64,000 bases of DNA. Source: Citrus sinensis (lineage: Eukaryota; Streptophyta; Magnoliopsida; Sapindales; Rutaceae). The stretch spans positions 20,834,501-20,898,500 of the forward strand of contig NC_068561.1 of NCBI RefSeq assembly GCF_022201045.2, in the 5' to 3' direction. The position numbers and the translations under genes are program-made. Position 1 is the first letter of the stretch. Every line of letters starts with the position of its first letter. Below the pieces are notes generated by a model. That model had not been told where the DNA came from and did not search any database. It worked only from the letters and a program-made list of their open reading frames with translations. This document shows, piece after piece, positions 51,820 to 64,000 of the stretch.

Positions 51820-54496
51820 ATGTTTTCATTTGTGAGCAAAAGATTGAGTTTGATGATGATGACCAAAGTTTGCTGCTTTCAAAGGAATTTTTCTTCTGCT
51901 TTGCCGCCTTTGGTTCCTGTAAAATTACCATCTAAAATGTATGAGCAGCAGTATTTGTATTTAGTTTTTGCTACTTTTTCTTTTTTTTTTAGTACTTCTA
52001 CTTTATTGCAGATTTATTTATGGGTTATCGCAAAATATTTGTATTAGGTGTTGTGTGCATGCTTTTCGTTGGAATCATTTGTGTGTGAGAAGAACTGACA
52101 AGCAAATCAATGATGGAGAATTTTCTTTTTGGGTATGTAGGGAGACCCATTTTTGGTATGTTTTGCCTGATGAAGTGAAGAGTGAATCTCTTCTAAGTCA
52201 ATATTTAGAACTTCTATCACCAAGAGAGAAGGAAAATCTTGACCATATGCAAGGGGACCAGTTCAAGAAAAGTGCCTTGCTAGCCCGTGTCTTGGTTCGC
52301 ACTACCATAGCAAGATGTAGGTTTGTTTCTAAATCTTGGTATCTTTTGATAAATCTCTCTGATTCGGTGTTCTGTCATGCTTTGGATGAACATAGAGATC
52401 AGAGTTGATTATTTTAGTTACATATGAATGTTCTAATCTCTGTGGACATTGCATCAATTATTCATAATTTGCCATAAGATTGCGATAGTAATTAGTAACC
52501 TGCAGGCTTGTGATGAAGCAAATATGAGCTAACAAGTATGAATCTGAAATCATTTAGCATATGCTTGCGCTATAAATTTTCATATTAACTTGCAACTTAA
52601 ACCTTTGACTAAAGCTCACCATTAATAAAAAAAATTTAGAAAGGGTATTGACTGTTAAGTCTATTGAATTCTGAGTTCAAAGATCTACTTATATGTTGTG
52701 GATACTGCTTTGAATTTTGTATTAAGGTCAAATATACCACATGTAGAATATTAAGAATGTTTGTTTCTTACTAGATCAGACAAATTGTCAAGTAAATCCA
52801 AGATCCTTGAAGTTCAAGAAGACCATCTATGGGAAGCCTGAGGTGATTTCTACTTTGATAGCCTGGAATCTGTATCTACTTTTTTTTCACACCTGCCAGT
52901 GTTTGTCTTACCTTCTAATTATTTTTTTTTGAGCTCATTTTGTTTTCTTGTACCTTAATTTTTTTTTTTAATTACATTGCATGTGAGAATAGGTGGACTG
53001 GGAAAATGGTGACAAATGGTGCCCACCGCCATTACATTTTAATATCTCACACACATCTTCGCTCGTAGCATGTGGAGTGACTGTAAATGTGCCTGTAAGT
53101 TATCCCTTTTGGAGACACAGAGATCTGTTCCTAATTTGGGAATGAGATATGCTACCTAAACAAAGTACTTTGTTAACCTATGTTTTGAGGAACAAAATTT
53201 GAAAGGTTCAGTTTATATTTTCTGATTGTAGATTGGAATTGACGTGGAAGAAAAGCAAAGGAGGTTAAAGAACAAGATTCTAGCTTTTGCAAAAAGGTAC
53301 TTTTCTCCTGACGAAGTGAAGCTATTAACAGCTATATCAGATCCTGAAATTCAGCGTCAGGAGTTGATTAAATTATGGACTCTCAAGGTAAGCTGAATTA
53401 CTCAAAAGGACATAGGATAATATCTGTGGTCAAATTATACGTTAAGAAAAAGTTTTATGGTTTCCTCTAAAATAAGATGGATCTCTCTTTCAGGAGGCAT
53501 ATGTGAAAGCAGTTGGAAGGGGTTTCTCAGCTGCACCTTTCAATACCTTTACCATTCGTGCTAGAGTCGTAAAAATGGGAGGCTTTCATCATTTTGATAC
53601 CCAGCATTCAGAGGTTTGTTGCCAAACTTATTAGGAGAGTCAAATTTAAAATATTTGTGGTAAACGTGCAATTTACAGTCTACTTGTCACAGGCATTTTG
53701 TTGGTCTTCAAAATTAAAGTCGACAGTTCAACCTTCATGCTGAGTTTCCCGTGGTGCTAATAGAATTTAATCTACTCACGATTTACATAGGCCTCAGATT
53801 TGATGCTCTAAATAAGAGAGGAATTGAAAAAGTAGTAGAGAATTTCTTCATCTATTTTTCGTATTTCTCATGTCTTTTCATATCAATGAGCCAACAAAAT
53901 TGTTTTACCGGACAAGCTCAGAATTGTATCCATTAAAAAGTAAAACTGTACTCCCTCTTTAGCCATCAGTCATTATACTGATATTTTCCTTCTCAAGAAT
54001 TGATTGTGCTAATAATTTTGTTTAGTTATTGTAGTCGTCATTTTAGGGCCATAGCATTGAGAAGCCATGGCAGGGTCCCACCATTCACCCGGTTTCAAGT
54101 GCTTTTGCTCCAAACCAATTACTCTAAAATTTTGCTGAATAGTGATTACCAACTCATTTCTGATTATGCTATCAGGCATCAGAGATAGTAGTTGAATCTT
54201 CTGATGACCCTGAGAATCTCACGAGCAATTGGCAGTTTGCGCTCTTGGATTTGGCTGGTTCTCATTATGCTGCCATTTGCATGGAAAAGGAGAATTCAGC
54301 TGGAGGTGTGACTCAAAACTCTAATTTGATTAATATGTGGAACTGCATGGTTGAAGTTTTCTGTGATTTTTTAGCAGGTGAAGCTAGTGTTCCAATGAGA
54401 TTGACCGTGTGGAAAACCATTCCTTTTGTTGAAGATGAACGCGTTTCTGGAACTGGCGCAGTTGTCCCTATCAGTGGGTTGATTAAGCAATTGTGA
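51820..54496 (+). CDS. 4'-phosphopantetheinyl transferase (Sfp/AcpS2-type), probably mitochondrial
   Basis: Moves phosphopantetheine from CoA to a Ser of acyl carrier proteins. Seven exons, 51820-51938, 52141-52316, 52775-52842, 52993-53094, 53232-53387, 53494-53613 and 54176-54496, encode 353 residues. The first ~35 residues are basic, Ser-rich and without acids (MFSFVSKRLSLMMMTK...), like a mitochondrial presequence. The magnesium motif GIDVEE (Asp159, Glu161) and WTLKEAYVKA (204-213; Lys207, Glu208, Lys212) are complete, as is the upstream HFNISHTSSL. The exon 1-2 junction is supported because joining AT to GGAGACC restores METHFWYVLPDEV, the usual family start region. The frame is open upstream to an ATG at 51721, so a longer form is possible. 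Confidence 0.9.
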
Positions 54497-56665
54497 TGAT
54501 AAAATGCATTGTTTGAATACATTTATATGGTTAATATATGACCCTACATTTCCTTAGTCTTGCCGTTTTAGGGGATTGGCATTTGTTAGAAATCTGACAA
54601 TTTTGATTCCATGTGTTTGGTATTAGAAATTCCTTTACATTTATAGCTCAGAGCATGCAAGTAGCAACACATTTCCTTCATGTTACTAATTTTTATTTTT
54701 GAAAGTTACCGAACTTAAAACACAGGCATAATTCCTTTGAAACTCAGATTTGTCTGGAACTTTGATCGAACAACATTCCAATATGGTGAGGCACCCGCTT
54801 ACTGTAACCACAGGAAAATAAAAATCCACAAATGGATGCACAAAACCGAGATACCAAATAACCAGTTGTATAATATGATCATATTGTCGGTGTGCGGTTC
54901 ACACCAGAACTGGGAAGGCAAGGTATACAAAATGTGCTCCACTGGGATTCCAAACAAAATTTTGTTATACACAAATAGGATCAATAGACCAAGCAATGTC
55001 CTCAAATTGAAATGAACTGTACATTTCCAAGCAAATTTTTGCTACCGTAATCGCTACTTAATCACACACAATCTCAAGGAAAACAGGATTATGGCTCCAT
55101 TTGGTATTGTTTCTAAGTGCAGTTTAGCATTTGACCCATCACTGTAAAGTGTTTAGTAAACACTTACAAGAAGCTGAGGTGATCTTTTGTTTGATGAAAA
55201 CCCTTTTATTTCTGTTACTGTTTAATCATCAGAATATTATTATTCTCATAACTTTAAAAGCCAATTCTCTAAATAATATTTTGAGATTTCATTTCAAAGT
55301 AGCACTTTAATACTAAACAAAGCCTTAAAAAGACTATCCACAATTGCCATCTATCCCAAGTAAAATCCAATAATGCACAGGCACAAAGTTATGCAGCACG
55401 ATAGAGTTTATGAATGAAGCATCTTTTTTTTTTTTTTCCTTTTTTTTTTAAGGAGTTTAATAAGTAGGACTTAACGCAAGGATCTTCTACGAAACATTAA
55501 ACTAACTCACAAAGAAGCACTGAAACACATCCCATTTTATCTTAAAGGTTTTTGGCATTATCATCGATCAACATTTTGTCACAATTTGTTAAGCTGACAC
55601 CTCCAACAGCTTCAACTTGGAGAGAAACCAATAGTAATTTATTTTGACCATGAAACAAACAACTGGTGAACAACAATAAATATATCCAGATCAACGCTAC
55701 AAAGAGAATAAATAAAGCTCAAAATTAACCTTAATGTCTGAAAATAACACTTCAGACCTAAACAGTCGGCTTCAAATTTTGCAATCCAAAAATCAATTAC
55801 CTTAATAAGAAACCCTAGAACGACGAATTATGTAGATTAGATATTGCAAAAATTCAAGTAAAAAAATCCAAGAACATGACAAGTTTAGGGGAAAGTATAA
55901 AAAAAGCGAGAAAAAATAATGAATTCACCAAATTTGAAATATAAATAAGACAAAAGGATATCTTTGCTGCTAGCTCACTGGTTATTTGGCCCGGACAAGT
56001 CAAGAGATGATCATTTCGAAGTTTGTGCGAAGAGATATCTAGAAAGATATCTATTTATCAATTTCCGGGAGAGAAACAGGTAGACGATTCTGCCCCTCGA
56101 TTACGAATTTATGATGATCAACAAAATTTATCATATTTTGCGTCGAAAATCAAACGATGTTCGTTCGTTTTAGGATAAACGCTCCGTAAACTTTTACTGC
56201 TACTATTATATGTTTTTCCACTTAATTTCCTGAGATTTGTTTTCTGTTTCAGGGCACTTGATTAATTAGAGACCGTCGTCGGATTTGTTGATTGGTAACT
56301 GATTTTCTTATGCATGTCTCATTAATCGAATAGTGGACATGTGAATATTCACATCTAGAACAAAATTACGGGATATAGCAAATAGCCTGGCTAGTTGCTC
56401 TGGAACTGTCATTATGAACATAAACAATGGCAGTGACAAGTGAAGGTGATAAAATATAGTTTCTATATATATAGAGAGAGAGAGAGAGAGAGATCAAAAT
56501 GTCATTTCAAATCTGGGGAAGAATTAATAAAGATCATAGCCGCCCATAGATACCGAAATCTAAATAGAAATGGTTTCTGATGCCATAAGTAGCTGGAAAT
56601 AAAACGAGGTTTTTTTAACAAAAGGAAACATTGCAAAACCAAACATGGTTCATAACTCTTAAGAT
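54497..56665. other. Convergent 3' flanks of PPTase and Argonaute
   Basis: Contains the two 3' UTRs and spacer. A GA microsatellite lies near 56473-56492 and T runs near 55420-55450. The only element found is the MITE-like unit at 55093-55324. Confidence 0.45.
55093..55324. mobile_element. PIF/Harbinger-like MITE
   Basis: Left end GGCTCCATTTGGTATTG and right end (minus strand) GGCTTTGTTTAGTATTA are imperfect inverted copies about 230 bases apart. TTA follows the right end. The left flank reads ATTAT, so the 3-base duplication is not exact. Non-coding. Confidence 0.45.
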
Positions 56666-59600
56666 CTAACAAAAGAACATAACATCCTTGATGTTGGGGC
56701 TCAGAGGAGGCAGAGGTCTAACAGAAGCAGCTTCCCCTCGAACGGCAGCTCCCTTTCCAGGCCCAGCATCAGCTGCACCGGCTCCTTCTCCCTCGATGTA
56801 ATATCTTGCTCTGAAAGCTGCAAGGTGAGCATAGTATGCTGGCGGAACTGCAGATTGAAAACAAAATTTTATGTTAAGCTGAGGATACGGGTAGGAAAGG
56901 GACATAAAACAAATTCAGGGAAGTCGGCATGGATTAGGAACCAACCTACTGAGACAGATCTGGTGCATCTTGCATAACTGCAACATGGTAACGTAAGTGA
57001 TATGAGAACACTTGAGTTATTAAATTGCATCACGGGAGACATAAAACTAGATATTCAAGAGGACCATTTTCCAGGTTTTGAATGCTTTAACATAAACTAG
57101 AAAGAGATGTTACAGGTTGAGGAGATTACGTATAGCAAAGATTGTTGGTTAGCTTCTGCAAGTTGTCAGCCGTAAATTTGTTCTCATCAAAGAGAACATG
57201 ATAATGGACTGGCCTGCTTGTTCCCTGTGCACAAGTAAATCATAATTAGACCCTTTTTCTTGAAACCAAAGACAAATTACTGTGAAGATAAAATTGTCTC
57301 TGAACTACCTGAATCCCAGCGTGGCTGCAGAGGTAGAAGTCGAACTCTAAAGGGTGGCATATCATTCTGTCGACGACAGTTCCTGGTCATCACAAGGGAT
57401 TTAAAACAGGCTCAAGAAAAGGAAACCATATTCAAAAGCAATAATCAAAACCAGGTTGGATGTTGCCGCTCTTGTCTGTTTGGGAAGGATTTGTTGGGAA
57501 GAAGCGTGTGTGATGCCTCTTCTGCACCACAATGAAGGTAACTGGTGGAAGGTATGACTCCTCCAGAGATTGGCAGGCCTAAAGAGAATGTAAACACTTG
57601 AAGGAATCAGAAACACTCTGGCATAAACTTTCTAGTAACTGAATAGAAGCCAACAACAGAGTATATTTTATCATTAATTTTGCCCACAAATATAGCCATC
57701 TACCACTATGAGAACCTTTAATTACTTCAGTATAAGAAATGCAGTGTACTTGAAGGGGAAGTATAAAGCAGTCCCAAGAATTCAAAAATCTTTGTCACGT
57801 ATTCTCAAATGGTAACGTATTCTCAAATGGTAAGACAATTTTTCTCTTTTCTTTTCCAACTATGTGGAATTCGTTGAGATACAAGTCCTTTCCATTCCTA
57901 GGTTCAGCTTATTTTGCTGAAAATGAAATCAACAATGTGGAAACATGGGAATATAGATTGCAGTGTAATAGTTTAAACATGAGTATCTAGCAACATCAGA
58001 AGCCTCTCACCTTTCGAATGGCATCCATCTCACTGAGCAGCACGTGACTAAACTGGCCTTCGCTCACACCATCTCTGTTGCATTTTTAGGAGAAAGTATT
58101 AGCAACACTTCATGAAAACAAATATCGGAACTAAGCATTTTGCAATATCTAAGAAAAGTAAATTCCTGTAGAAGATTATCCTTTTTGGCTTTTCATTTGT
58201 TGTTCTTTTGAAAGCAATCAGCAGTTCCCTGAAAATATCAACATAAAAGAACAATTAAGGATAAATTAAGCACTTAGCAATAAATGAAACCTATTTGAAT
58301 CCTACCTGATCATCCCAGCATTGACTGGTCCTCTTGTAGGATCCTGTTGCACCGTAAAAAGATCTTGAATGATCTCCTCTCTATGTTGCTGGGCAGAAAC
58401 CAGGCCCCTGTAGGTGGTAACTGCTGGCCAATCCATTGATGCCACAACCTAAAGTAATGAAAATTCCACTACTTTGGTACATCTTCTTTGTATAATGGAT
58501 AGGAGGGGAAAAGTGCTACATACTGCTGCTATTGAAGGGCTAGAATCCTCTCCTGGTTGCGGATGGCTTACATCAGCACCAAAGATTATGGTGGGGATGT
58601 CAGTCAGAACAGGTATGTTCCTGGCAATCGCATCCTCCAACACAGAATTTCTGCCCCCAGTCTATTGACATCATTGATTATTAATTAGAAAGTTGAAGTT
58701 CACAATGAAATCAAGAACCTAAATTGACATCAGGAGAGAGTAAACCTTCACATTAATCTTCAAGGCCACGTTTTCCAGGTACTGTGGGCTACACTTCCTA
58801 GCATGCTTGGGCTGACAGCACTGAGAAACTATTCCAAGCTCAGTTTCACACACTCTTTTAATTCTGCCTGTTGAGCACAAAAGAAAATTCGTCCATACAG
58901 TAAGGAAAAAGAATAAACTTCAACCATTCCGAATCACAAGTGTTATATGTTTGCTTTAACTACCATAATTTCCACTGAGATCAGGAAGGATGATAATTAA
59001 CAACTGCAGTGCTTTTCTTTGATCATTGCATGCACGGTGAACATCTGATAATGCTCTCTCTATCTGATTTGGATGACTGGACTGGACAGGATATATAGGA
59101 TTTGGGTTCACATCCTAGGAAAGAAAAAGATTAGTAATGTTGCAAGCTTTCAGAGAAAATATGATGTGCATAGATGTAAAGGATGTAGCTTTACCATTCC
59201 TTTGTTGCGGCACATGGAAACAAGATCATGGCAAAAGCCAGAAGCGATTTGTGTACTCAAACTGGAGAAGTTCAAGCAAGTCCAGCAATTCACTTTAGCA
59301 CCATTATACATTTTCTGCAGAGAAAAAGAAATAGCATCCATGGGAGAGAGAGGATGAGCAACAAAAATCAGTTATAAAGGTTTGTTATCATGTCTTGAAA
59401 TAAGTATAATAACTATTACTCACTGCATTGATCATGTTCCACTGCCCCATACGTGGCCTGATCGTTCTATCTCTTCCATAATCATTGTACTTAATCTGAG
59501 AGGGAAAATCATAATGTGGAATGGTAAGTATTGGTACAATGGAATTAAATTAAATGTTAAGCAGAGTGAAAAATAGAAAATTACCACAGGGGGTGGAAGC

Positions 59601-62600
59601 ACATGAGCGTCAATGCATACCAATTCCTTCTTCACATGGACTCCAAATTCTTTAGCTAACTTGTCATTTTCATAGTTGTTATTCTCCGCAATCTGCAATG
59701 GTTATGTGAGGTCAATACAGACGACAAAAGAGCTACAAAAGCCATTACCAAAGTTAAAAAACAGTAGGCCTGTGACTGAAATCAAAAGCTTTTGCAAGAA
59801 CATTAGACTTGAAAATTTTTCAGTTCTAGATTACCCTTCGAATACTCTCTTCCCTCTCTCTAGGTCGCCTGCAGGCCTCTCTTAACAGGGCTGTAACCTG
59901 CCTGTCATTTAACTTTTTTGAGTATTTCTGCCCTTCAACAATCTTGCACAGCTACAAAGAACAAAATATTAACTAAGCAATATATTTATAAAAAAAAAAA
60001 AAGGATGACAAAATGATTTAGCAAGCTATTTTAATTAACCTCCATTGGCAAATAAATGGGCTTGGGCTCATTTCCAGATTGAAGTGCCGGCCATGAAGCA
60101 TAACGAAGTGAAATATTGTATCTCTCTTGGAAATATTCTATAACAAGCTTCTCTCTTTTATCTTCAACCAAAAAACTAGAAAGAGAAAAAGAACAAGATA
60201 GGAAGGGTAAGAATAAATCAAGGCAAGTGACTGCTAATTGTTTTTTTGTTTTTTGATCGGAAACTATTCTTTCGAACCCATGACCAAATGGGGTGGTTCT
60301 ATAAGCACCATACCACTGAGTCTGCAGAGAGACTGGTGAGTAACTTCCAAATGAACATACATTAATGAGTGAAAAACTAAAACAAGCAAAATAAGGATAT
60401 CCAAACAAAACAAGAAAAAAAACCAGTAGTGTGTGATAGCAGATGGACAGTAATTAAACCTAAATAGCAAGGGAATAGATGTAATTATCACAGGAGATGT
60501 GTAGCTCACTTCAGCTTTTTTGTAGGTTGAGATGTAATGCCAGAAACTCGGTAACGCTTTGATTCTCCATGAGCAACTTCTACTTTTACTCCTCTCAAGG
60601 CCTTCTTTAGCTGGATTGTCATGGGATTGAATAAGAAACGCAGCATATGAGAAACACTCGCGCCAATGCAGTAAATATTGGTAAAAAATATAATTATTGA
60701 AAATCATCCCATTTCCTAAATCTAACAAACACATGAATGTTGAGGAATACTACCTTTATTTGATCACTCTCTGAGAAAGTCTTTGAGGCTGCTCTTCTTG
60801 GATCTCCAAGATTGAGATACTTTGCCACAAAGTCGACAACTGAAATAGGTTCATAAAAGGCTGTGGCAGACACATCTACCAGAAGAAAGTTGAAGTGGTT
60901 AGAAATCATTTTTCACCACGAATGTCAGGAGAAAACAAGGAAATCCTCGCATGATGTTCCAACAAGTAACTTAATACAAGGTTGAACATAAAGAAAAGAA
61001 GAAGCTGGTAATTGAGGATTATTAAACAAATTTATTACCCATATTTAGAGACATTCCCATTTGGGTTGGGCGAAGGCTCTGATAGAATCCTTTCCAGCAT
61101 TCGACACCAAAACCAATTTCAGATTTGTGGAAGCCAGGAGCGAAAAACGACCTTCCAACGACTGTGCAACTGTAACAGGGCAGAAATAATTCAATGCAAA
61201 ACAATCACAATTTACAAATTCATTCAGTCAAAAGAAACAGCTATAAAATATTTAATGGAGACAAACTACTTACTTCTTGGAAGGAGATTCCCTAAGGACC
61301 ACGTCAAGAACTTGTATTATATCATGGGGTGCCTCCCTTGATTTGCACTGCAGAAACTGTCTCAAGTGATTAATGTCAGCTCTAGAAGCCAGCTTGACAC
61401 TGACCTTGAACTCCCTCTCCCTCCTGTTTCGATAAGGAAATAAATTATAAATTCCAAGACAAAGAACAGAAACAACAAGAGCATAAAAATAGGAAAACAA
61501 TTGAATTATGATGAATCAGCATAGAAACATAATAAATTATAAATTCTAAGCCAAAGAACAGAAATTACAAAATTGGAAAAATAATTAAATTATGAAAAAT
61601 CATCAGGGAAACTTACTTAATATCTCCACTTTCATCTCTGTCAATCAACTTAATATTGAAGTCCTTTGAGGTGAAGGGCAAAGCACCAGCAGTGTAAAAT
61701 CCTTTCCTGCCATCATATGCAGGTAAGCAGCCATTGAAGTGCGTTTTTCCATGCTTCTCCAGCAGCTCTTTCATTACAGCTCTGTTAAGTCCTCTTGATG
61801 TAACTTCAGGAGTGATCGAAACCTGTAAAAGAAGTTCCGAATTAGATTTACACAATCAACATACACTTGTAATGGGAAAATGATAATGATGACAATAATA
61901 GTAACAATATTTTTTTCTTTTATAAGAAAACAAGGGAAAAAGAGAACAATGACGATATTTGAGGAAGAAAACGATTTGATAGTGTTTTGTTGAAAGCAGT
62001 TTCGAGTAGAAAAGCTATTTGTAAAAACACTTGAAAGAGCTTTTGGAAAATGAACACGCTAGCAACTCTATAAGAAGCAATTCAAGTTAGATAAGTGCTT
62101 TCATCCAAATAGTGCTTTGTTCCAAAGAAGTACAAGTAAAAATTTATGAAAGGGCATTTTAGGTACTTTAAAAACTCTTTTGATTGGGGGTTGAAAGCCA
62201 AAAAGTTCTACATGGTGCCAAAAGCACTGCCAATTGCACCAGTGTGATCAGTGGCACTTCAAACACCACGAATTACATTAATAACAAGAGCAGAAACGGC
62301 CACTTTGTCGCCGTCTCGCTGACAGTTTTTGTAATTTAAAAAACACAGGCTAAAAAACTTCTTCCTCCGCTCTCTCGGAAATCAAACAGCAAGAGTCTAA
62401 TAAGAAGATAAAGAAAGCCACGCAAACCAAATGCAAACAGCAGCATAAAATGAGCTAATGAACAAGAAACGTTGAATAAACGAATGACGAAATAACAAAT
62501 CACGAAACTTTATATCTAGTATAAAACGGAAAACGGACTTTACAAAATCTGAAAATCTGAGTAAAATAAGAAGTACTCAACGCAAAGAAAAACAAAAGAA

Positions 62601-63644
62601 ATTGCGAGACAGATCGATTGCAGAATTAGTCCCTTTAATGAGTTTTGTAAAGGAACTTGGAAGAACTTTTTGAGACAGATCGCTTTTGGGTCACCTTCAT
62701 GCTTATTTTATGCGTACTGAAAATCTGAGTAAAACTTGAAAGGAACTTGAAAGAACTTTTTGAACTTTCCTGAGCAGTTGTCTCTTCAACTTTGATCTGA
62801 AAAAACATTTTTCTCTATTTCAAACAAGTACGCATAAAATAAGCATGAAGGTGACCCAAAAGCGCTTTTGAAGGTAAACAAACAAACGCTCTAAAAACTT
62901 CTTAACATCTCTGACTCTGAAGTCGGGACATGGATTTAATATTTTCCAGTATTCCCTTCTTTTTCTCTGGTTTTCTCGGAAACCAAACACAGAGAACATT
63001 GTGATGACGAAGTAAAAGAAAAAGTACAAATCAAATGGGAAAAATAAAATAAAGGAAGGAAAATACTGATCTAAAACATTTTAAAAATCGATTAAAGATA
63101 TAAACAATAGTCAACTTAAAAAATTGAGCAAAATGATGGTATTAGCTCATTTAAGTTTTCAGCATTATATAAGTTGAAGAGAGCGGTATCTTAAATTTTC
63201 ATTTAGTTTTTCAAACATCAAAGCTTTACAAACAACTCATAAACCGGTTACAAAACTCTTGTTCATTCTATTAACAAAGTTAAACTTGTATACACACAGA
63301 AAAATAAAATAAAAGCAAATATTTTAAAAGAGAGAGAGATGTTTTACATCATAGTGGTAGAGGTCACGGCCTGTGAGCTCAACCAAGAAGTGGTTGGCTC
63401 TAATGAGGCAACGAGTTCCCGCCGTGCCGTAGCTTGGCCTTGGCGGGAACTTCACAGTAACGACTTTGGAAGAAGAAGCCGCTGCCACTGGCTTTGCTTG
63501 AACAGCCGGCGGCGGTGGCTGAGGTGTGTTCGGTGGTCGAGGTTGGAGAACAAGGCGTTGTTCCAGCTCGGAGCTCAGACGGCTCGCGGGAGCCGACGAT
63601 GAGCTCGAACCTTGACCACCATTACGACTTCCTCTTCCGTACAT
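56666..63644 (-). CDS. AGO5: Argonaute, AGO5 clade
   Basis: Small-RNA-guided silencing protein of the AGO1/5/10 clade. Twenty-two exons sum to 2751 bases (916 residues). First 63644-63348; then 61822-61617, 61423-61274, 61169-61039, 60875-60754, 60610-60510, 60175-60040 and 59951-59835. The PIWI part includes 58661-58524, 58448-58306, 58228-58166 and 58074-58011; last 56847-56666. A short Gly/Ser/Pro-rich N-terminus precedes [28 protein letters not shown] lies around 250-370, MID 440-580 and PIWI 600-880. The slicer triad is Asp641 (IFGADVSHP), Asp727 (FYRDG) and His864 (YYAHLAAF), so the protein should be able to cut. Arabidopsis AGO5 acts in reproductive tissue and antiviral defence. One intron (58165-58075) begins GA instead of GT; otherwise all junctions are canonical. 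Confidence 0.92.
58075..58165 (-). other. Non-canonical GA-AG intron of AGO5
   Basis: Between exons ...IIFYR and DGVSEGQF the 91-base intron reads GAATTTAC... at its 5' end and ...GCAACAG at its 3' end. Phase (AG|A) and protein alignment need exactly this junction, because no GT occurs in the exon's last 35 bases. Read-through reaches a stop 23 codons on. Confidence 0.75.
62681..62864. repeat. Perfect 38-base inverted repeat in AGO5 intron 1
   Basis: The segment at 62681-62718 (starting CGCTTTTGGGTCACC) is the exact reverse complement of 62827-62864 (ending GGTGACCCAAAAGCG). The arms are separated by 108 bases. Transcribed in the first intron of AGO5 they could form a long hairpin. Beyond the 38 bases pairing stops. 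Confidence 0.85.
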
Positions 63645-64000
63645 TTTAGCTGAGAGTTTTGTTATGTGTGTTTGGGAAAAAGAGAGTGAAAAGGAAGAAT
63701 AAGTGAGTGAGAGAGAGAGAGAGCTCTGTGTTGCGACAAATATTGAGAAGCTGAAAGGTTTATGAAGAGGGAGCCTTGGAGGGAGGTGTGTTATGGTGCT
63801 TTCATTCGTACACTAATAGATTGCGTCACAAATGAATCGGGACACTACACGTGGAGTTTTGGGGGTAATTTAATATTTGGTCTGTGATTGTTAAATGGAT
63901 ATTGTGCGTGTATCAGTGACTGAATTGTTTGCTTATACAACCGTATTGGGATCTCTCGTAAATATTCCAAACCAATCTTTGGTTCGCAGGAGCGCTACTA
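63645..64000. other. AGO5 leader and promoter
   Basis: A GAGAGA run at 63713-63723 (CT-rich on the coding strand) lies 70-80 bases before the ATG, typical of a plant 5' UTR or core promoter. The far end holds nothing recognised. Confidence 0.4.

Noticed and set aside
61980-62340. AAAGCACTTTTG-type sequence in AGO5 intron 1 resembling MITE fragments
   Set aside because: Motifs such as AAAAGCACT and AAAGTGCTTT-like words occur, but I could not find matching ends or a target duplication.

Overview
This window reads as nuclear DNA of a eudicot plant. Its genes are split by many short AT-rich GT-AG introns, intergenic DNA is rich in small DNA transposons, and the families are plant-specific (SAUR, RopGAP with CRIB domain, DYW-type PPR, cell-wall invertase, AGO5-type Argonaute). 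The protein sequences feel closest to Sapindales such as Citrus. That is an impression from memory and could not be checked here.

Layout, left to right: the last exon of an ABHD11-like hydrolase (+); two small housekeeping genes, cytosolic ribosomal protein S14/uS11 (+) and the ubiquitin-L40/eL40 fusion (+), both behind telo-box promoters; a cell-wall invertase (-) with the classic 9-base mini-exon. A gene-poor stretch follows (12.2-20.1 kb) holding two foldback elements and a Helitron-like terminus. Then come an intronless DYW-type PPR gene (-) and a 23-exon kinesin-5 (-). Two tandem paralogues (+) of a CoA-dependent acyltransferase-like (condensation fold) family follow; the second carries a complete non-autonomous hAT element in its first intron. 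Next are a SAUR gene (-), a pair of about 355-base direct repeats, tRNA-Pro(CGG), SmG (+), a CRIB-type RopGAP (+), an Sfp-type 4'-phosphopantetheinyl transferase (+), and a 22-exon AGO5-like Argonaute (-) that ends convergently with it.

The genes do not form one pathway. They cover translation (S14, L40), splicing (SmG), organelle RNA editing (PPR-DYW), mitosis (kinesin-5), ROP signalling, auxin-responsive growth, sucrose cleavage in the apoplast, carrier-protein activation and RNA silencing. Exon structures were rebuilt by hand. In every complete spliced model the exon phases add up to an open frame of expected family length, which is the main support for the models.

The most notable points are: an Argonaute intron whose 5' end is GA instead of GT; a perfect 38-base inverted repeat inside the first intron of the same gene; a tandem acyltransferase-like pair whose active-site motif lacks the usual second histidine; a 974-base-offset direct duplication next to the SAUR gene; and several well-delimited transposons with target-site duplications. 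I did not find a clearly new multi-gene system.
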